64,000 bases of DNA, from positions 248,001-312,000 of the forward strand of contig QUOL01000001.1 of the NCBI GenBank assembly GCA_009761415.1. Reading direction: 5' to 3'. Below the pieces are notes generated by a model. That model saw nothing but the letters and a program-made list of their open reading frames with translations. It did not search any database and had not been told where the DNA came from. This document shows, one piece after another, positions 60,430 through 64,000 of this stretch. The stretch's first letter is position 1. Every line of letters starts with the position of its first letter. The position numbers were made by a program, and so were the translations under genes. This DNA comes from Sarcomyxa edulis (Eukaryota; Basidiomycota; Agaricomycetes; Agaricales; Mycenaceae).

Positions 60430-60777
60430 CAATGTGTGTTTTCATCTTCTCCGTCTAGTATCTCGGAGATTACAATCACTGCTAGAGCTTCACTACATGC
60501 ACGGTATATCAGAGTCAGGCAGAGAATCTGTCAACCGTGCGTATTTTCTGGTCGAGGAAAGACGTGTGGCTGTAGATGTGGCGCATTAATCGTCGGTACA
60601 CTCAACAATCTCTCGTATTGGAAAAGCATGTATAAATCGTGATATCCATAGTGGGTAAAAGTAAATAGGACATATATCCTTGGTTCGTATTATATGATAG
60701 CTCTAAAATCCATCCTGCGCCAGCGACTCTAATCGCTCACTTTATGCGTGTAACGTCTACTTGATTATAAGGAGGCT
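60430..60777. other. Convergent intergenic region
   Basis: Holds the 3' ends of the Rrb1-like gene and the ABC transporter gene. Nothing else is seen. Confidence 0.5.
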
Positions 60778-63700
60778 CTACCGTTTAGCGTAGCGCAGAT
60801 AACGAGAAGCAACTGAGTGAGGAGAAATGAAATGTCAGTTAGCAGTTAGCACAGAGGATGGAACCAACTCACTGATGGTGACAATGATGTTGAAAGCTGA
60901 AGAAGATGTCAGTCAATTCCACCGTCGACAATCAAATGAAACAATGTCACTTACCGAAGAAAGAAAAGAGAATGAACGCATCTCTCCATCTGAGAGAATA
61001 CTTGATGTTCAAAGGAGTGAAGAATTGGTCCCCGACTTCATATTGACAGTACCGACACGAGTCTGTGGCGTCTGGGTTGTCCAAGTATCCGCCAAAAGTA
61101 GTCACGAAGTCGTTGGCCCAAGCCGCACATGTTTGACCCGATGGTGGAGTAAATGTCGCAAATTCGTCGCTCTGACAGCGGATGGAGAGTCCTTTCAGTT
61201 CGGTGGAAACCATCGCCGCCAAGGTGCGCTATACGAGAATGACAGATAAGAACGGCGGCAAAGTATGGCAGAGTTCAAAGCTCACCGTGTACGGGTCCAA
61301 TTGATATATCCATGACCTCCAGAAGTGTATCATCGTAGGATACGGAATCGTCACTCCACAGAACGTCGACAGGACCAAACCGATGAAAGGATTGAACAGT
61401 ACAGCGACCTTGTCAAGAACACAACGTCAGTTTGGGCACTCAAAGCGTCAGTAGATGTCTACTGACCTGTACACTTGGCGAAATCGACGCGATCAATTGA
61501 CCCAAAGAAACACCGAACAATTCCATGAAGATAATGATCAAGAGTTGGAACCCGGTCCCGTTGGTGCCGGCACTGCCTTTCCCGAATCCGATAGGGTAAA
61601 CCTGCGCATGCACAAGTGATGAGTATGGCGGCATCAGCTATAGGTCGATCCTGCATACCATGAGGACCCAGTATACAATACCGCACAGGATGGAATACGG
61701 GATTTCACCAAGCAGTTGCCCGATCGCAAACACATACGGAGAGTAGATTCTGCTGGATGATTCTATCGAGATCAGGGTGACAGTCAGTACAAGAGCGCCA
61801 ATGTGAAGGTCAAGAAATCCCACCTCGAATGAAGACCCCTAAAACAAAGCAGCTATCAGTATAAGTACACATCTGATGGAGAGTATGAAGACGTACTTCT
61901 GTTGAAGATAAATCTTGGCTCGATCTGGGACATGATGATAGCAGGCAAGATACCCACCCAGAAGCTATACAATCAGGAGTGAGCGTTGAACGACCTGCTA
62001 ATGACAATTGGACTTACATGGCGAAGACACGGTACTGAAGATCCCGTACACTGTGACCCAAGTTCAAGAATGACAAGGACACGAATAGCGAGATGAATGC
62101 ATGGACGAAAAGACGGCTGAAGATATAGTCAGGAGATCTCCAGAGTGCGATGTTGTTCCTCCTGACGACAACCTGTAGCTGGTAAAGGAACGACGTTGCA
62201 TCTATAAACCCTGCTATTAGTACGAACGCCCCGACAGACTAGCAATGGCTTACATGTGCTCAGTTTCTTTTTGCCCTCAGGCTCTGGGCGAGCGAGCGCG
62301 TCACGCTTGATAGCTGCAATCTCATTCTTCACTTGCTGGCATTCAGGGGAATCCAACCAGACATCCTTCCAATCGCGGTCACCAATTCGTGGGGTGGTTC
62401 CTCTAATATGGAAAAGAATGAGGAGATCGTGAGAAATCAAGCGAGCAGATATACGCACGCGCCGATAGCTTCCAACATGAACTCAGCAGGGTTGACATTA
62501 GGGGGACAGTGTGCGCCACCTCGTGCCAGATATTCGCGGAGAACGTGCGAGTCGGATCCAATATCGCCAAAGTATACAGTCTCTCCCCCGCGCTCCAAGA
62601 GCAACAGACGGTCGAAGCTCTCGAAGAGCAGGGACGAAGGTTGATGAATGGTACATAGAATCGCTTGACCTTGATCCGCCAGTTTCCTTAAGAATCGAAC
62701 GAGATTCCAAGCGGAGCTACTGTCCAATCCAGAAGTAGGTTCATCAAGGAACTATGGATAGAATGAGCTGTCTGCGCCTGGAAAGGAACGGTGATGGCAC
62801 TGACTAGTAGCAACTCCGGCTTGGAAGCTAGCTCAACTCCGATGGTCAATCGTTTACGGGCTTCTACATTGAGACTGAGCACCATAGCATCTGCGAGGTC
62901 TTGGAGTTCTAGAAGTTCGAGCATCTCTTCGACATAATCGTTTTTCTCGGCCTCAGATACAGACGCAGGTTGGCGCAGATATGCCGAGAAGCGCAGGGCT
63001 TCTCGTACGGTAGCTGTTCCTTCGTGCTAGAAAGGATCTTTATAAGAATTAAGCGGATGAAGCATCGTCGAAGTGGACTTACGACATCCATCTGTTCAGC
63101 TAGACAAAACGTTAGTCGTTTCAGTCATCATTATTCGGATGAAGCTCACCATAAGCAGTTCCTCTTGCGAAATCCGAGTCTAATGGCCGGCCCTCGACTA
63201 GGATATCTCCAGTCACTACCCCGATGGTTTTGCGTTGGGCCAAAACATCGAGACAAGTAGTTTTGCCTGAAGTCGAGTCAGTTCTCAAAGCTCAAAGATC
63301 CGGATCTTCTCTCGAGGACTCACCAGCACCGGAAGCACCTATGACATATCACCAGGTTAGAACTTGGGTATATATATCAACGAAAAGGAACCTAGCGTAC
63401 CCATAAGAGCCGTCAATGTCCCAGGCTTGACATAGCCATTGATATCGTGAAGTAGCCGGAGGGACTTTCCAGGAACAGGGACGTGGTAATTGAGGTTCTC
63501 CCAAGTGAACGTCTTGTGATGGCGAGGAATAGCCGCGCTGTGAAAAATCGAGACATGAGTGTTGAGCAAATATCGAACTATTCGGATAGCTACGTACTCA
63601 ACGGAGCGTTGTTCTTCAACAATTCCTTTATCTGTATGTTCCTCGAGTTTCTTAGCCTTCTTTTCACGCAATATAGCGTTGCGCTTCTTGGAGTCGGCAC

Positions 63701-64000
63701 TTTCCTTCGCGTACAAACCTACTGACATGGAATGCGTGTGTTGCTGTGTTTGGAACAAGATTCAGTGAGAGTGTCTGAGTGTCGAATCTAAGAGGAATAC
63801 GAACCGGGAAGAATTCGATAGTTATGATCTGGGTGAGCTGGAACAGAAGCATGAATCCGATTAAGACCAGTAAGTTGCGCCTCCATAGGTCCAACGCGCT
63901 CAAGCCGAAATTAGCGTCGATGTAACTTCTGCCGGTAAGGGTGGTGTCTCCTGATGTCGATCCAAATAGGGTGCAGACTTGGTTCGGTCCAAGACCGTCA
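60778..64000 (-). CDS. PDR-type ABC transporter (ABCG full-size), 5' part outside window
   Basis: Only the second half is inside. From the right edge: the last loop and helix of TMD1 ([20 protein letters not shown]), a linker, and NBD2 with Walker [21 protein letters not shown], split by an intron after GAG. The signature is [20 protein letters not shown], Walker B is [13 protein letters not shown], and the H-loop is [18 protein letters not shown]2 follows in several exons (about 62460-61240), then EL6 with paired cysteines ([26 protein letters not shown]), the last helix [16 protein letters not shown] and the C terminus [14 protein letters not shown] pumps sit in the plasma membrane and export toxic hydrophobic compounds. 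The signature LNVEARKR departs from the usual LSVEQRKR. The last exons are very short, as is usual for this family in mushrooms. Confidence 0.92.

Noticed and set aside
60827..61249. 140-codon plus-strand frame
   Set aside because: It lies over the C-terminal exons of the PDR transporter, whose family motifs are clear on the minus strand.

Overview
The window is nuclear DNA of a filamentous basidiomycete, most likely an agaric mushroom (Agaricomycetes). The genes are split by many short introns of about 50-60 bases with GT..AG ends. Lineage markers are a tandem pair of DUF6533 proteins, a WFQNKRQ-type homeobox protein, a DUF4246 protein, a QDE-1-type RNA-dependent RNA polymerase (RdRP), a secreted DUF3494 ice-binding protein and eL28, which Saccharomyces lacks. 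I saw no rRNA, no convincing tRNA, no CRISPR and no intact transposon.

Layout. 0-10 kb: DUF4246 gene (minus, cut by the left edge), homeobox factor (plus), about 1.7 kb without a clear gene, then a many-exon RdRP (minus) with its DCDGD catalytic motif. 10.7-14.5 kb: two head-to-tail DUF6533 paralogs. 14.7-20.4 kb: Trf4/Cid14-type nucleotidyltransferase (minus), a small acidic-lysine protein, ribosomal protein eL28 with one unusually long, structured intron, and an unknown 226-residue protein preceded by a short upstream ORF. 21.5-23.4 kb: a likely but unresolved gene. 25.4-28.4 kb: a CBM21 regulator of protein phosphatase 1 (minus). 28.5-36 kb: gene-poor DNA with a 240-base direct repeat and one unresolved coding-like locus (33.2-34.4 kb). 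36.1-47.1 kb: ice-binding protein, COX6, small heat-shock protein, LTO1, copper amine oxidase, a Pbn1/PIG-X-like membrane protein and a two-finger C2H2 factor. 48-64 kb: a large TPR-like unknown protein, an XanA-like 2-oxoglutarate dioxygenase, two unknown proteins, a multi-finger C2H2 protein, Rrb1/GRWD1, and a PDR-type ABC transporter (minus, cut by the right edge).

Functional links. Most genes are independent housekeeping genes. Two themes stand out. RNA and ribosome genes are frequent: RdRP, Trf4/Cid14, eL28, LTO1 and Rrb1. RdRP and Trf4-type enzymes meet in fungal RNA silencing, and here they lie about 5 kb apart. Stress and nutrient genes (ice-binding protein, small Hsp, amine oxidase, xanthine dioxygenase, PDR pump) lie around or beyond the gene-poor zone. 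CDS ends were set by joining reading frames by eye at splice sites; where I could not close a gene model I say so.
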